Part shown: in pieces, positions 6,201 to 6,715 of the stretch
How positions within the stretch are numbered: position 1 is the stretch's first letter
Layout: each line of letters opens with the position of its first letter
DNA from: Pseudomonadota bacterium
GTDB lineage: Bacteria > Pseudomonadota > Alphaproteobacteria > UBA828 > JAPUJA01
Direction of reading: 5' to 3'
NCBI GenBank assembly: GCA_027296525.1
Contig: JAPUJA010000114.1
Location: 1 to 6,715 of the forward strand
DNA length: 6,715 nt
Notes under the pieces: generated by a model
Database searches by the model: none
What the model was told of the DNA's origin: nothing
What the model saw: only the letters and a program-made list of their open reading frames with translations
Program-made: the position numbers and the translations under genes

Positions 6201-6620
6201 TCAAGCCAGGAAGCGGTGGCGTTCTCCCTTCGGAGGCGCGAAGCAGTCGCACCGCCTACCCATGAGCCGGTAACGATTTCGCGCCACGGCGTCATACAGC
6301 CGGTCGCGAAGCGCGCGCGGCACGAGGCACGCCATGGATGCGAGGAAAGACCAGGGCGCGCCCATGAGGCACATGACACGCAACGCCCCTTCGGACTTCG
6401 TATAGACCCGGCCGCCGTCGATGACGGCGAAGGTTTCGAATTCTTCGAGTGGCATGCCAAGCCGACGGAGCCAGCCCTGTCCTTCCGCCGATTGCGCAGC
6501 GGAGAAGACGAGGGGCTTGCCCGCCGAGTGCCGGAGGACGAACAGAACCGATCGGCTGCAGAAAGCGCATGTGCCGTCGAACAGCATGATGGCGTCTACT
6601 TTCCGGGCCAGCCCCGTCAT
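6201..6620 (-). CDS. DCC-family (DUF393, YuxK-like) thiol-disulfide oxidoreductase-like protein
   Basis: A 139-aa protein with the family signature FDGTCAFC at residues 14-21, giving a thioredoxin-like CxxC pair at C18 and C21. The usual VIDGGRVYTKSEGALRVM segment (66-83) follows. The C-terminal block LYDAVARNRYRLMGRRCDCF (108-127) is also typical, here with two further cysteines at C124 and C126. The family is annotated as putative thiol-disulfide oxidoreductases, but a defined physiological role is generally lacking. The start is the ATG at 6620, preceded by GGGGAG with a 7-base spacer on the - strand. It is upstream of, and probably co-transcribed with, the SnoaL-like gene. A short frame from the right edge overlaps this start by ATGA. 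Confidence 0.88.
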   Translation of the reverse strand: MTGLARKVDAIMLFDGTCAFCSRSVLFVLRHSAGKPLVFSAAQSAEGQGWLRRLGMPLEEFETFAVIDGGRVYTKSEGALRVMCLMGAPWSFLASMACLVPRALRDRLYDAVARNRYRLMGRRCDCFAPPKGERHRFLA

Positions 6621-6715
6621 CTCGCCACTCCCCGATTAAGGCGCCGCGTGTTCCGCCACGCAAGCAGCGCAGGTGGAAGAACTGACTTGCGCATCACAGA
6701 ATTGACTCTCGCTGT
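6617..6715 (-). CDS. possible 3' end of a gene running off the right edge
   Basis: A - strand frame is open from the window edge to a TGA at 6617-6619, which overlaps the DCC start codon as ATGA, a typical sign of coupled genes. The visible tail is about 32 residues, ending WRNTRRLNRGVAR, and is rich in arginine. About half of its third positions are G/C, weaker than in the intact genes, and no motif is recognisable. An internal ATG at 6694 could also make it a 25-aa leader peptide. It could be accidental. Confidence 0.3.
   Translation of the reverse strand, partial: TARVNSVMRKSVLPPALLAWRNTRRLNRGVAR

Noticed and set aside
6128..6460. Long upstream extension of the SnoaL-like frame
   Set aside because: It overlaps the DCC gene in another frame, and the perfect AAGGAGG site places the start at 6127.

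Overview
This 6.7 kb window comes from a high-GC bacterium, most likely an alphaproteobacterium. That assignment is inferred from protein style and codon use, not from a marker gene. It holds two blocks of well-preserved genes that face each other across about 1.2 kb of poorly conserved, partly decayed DNA.

The left block (124-4472, + strand) is a compact fatty-acid or carboxylic-acid catabolism operon. It encodes an acyl-CoA synthetase (551 aa), a large acyl-CoA dehydrogenase of the ~600-aa DmdC-like class (598 aa, ATGA overlap with the synthetase), and a stand-alone 3-hydroxyacyl-CoA dehydrogenase (288 aa, 33 bases further on). Together they would activate an acid with ATP and CoA, oxidise the acyl-CoA to the enoyl-CoA, and oxidise the 3-hydroxyacyl-CoA. 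The enoyl-CoA hydratase and thiolase needed to complete beta-oxidation are not in the window. The synthetase/dehydrogenase pair recalls DmdB/DmdC of methylmercaptopropionate breakdown, but the third gene fits ordinary beta-oxidation better, and the substrate cannot be read from sequence.

The middle (4473-5719) differs in composition. About 4640-5330 is clearly richer in A+T. It carries a six-helix membrane-protein gene on the + strand whose reading frame appears broken by one in-frame TGA (4642-4644). If that codon is ignored, a GTG start at 4591 with a good ribosome binding site and an upstream TATAAT box gives a protein of about 259 residues. The TGA lies in the loop of a near-perfect 14-bp inverted repeat. 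Next come a doubtful 61-codon ORF and, on the - strand, an orphan C-terminal piece of an alpha/beta hydrolase that still contains the catalytic-His motif.

The right block (5720-6715, - strand) contains a SnoaL/NTF2-like protein (135 aa) behind a perfect AAGGAGG site, a DCC-family (DUF393) thiol-disulfide oxidoreductase-like protein (139 aa), and possibly the tail of another gene running off the right edge and overlapping the DCC start by ATGA.

I found no rRNA, tRNA, CRISPR array, transposase or obvious new multi-gene system. The most interesting material is the decaying middle segment.
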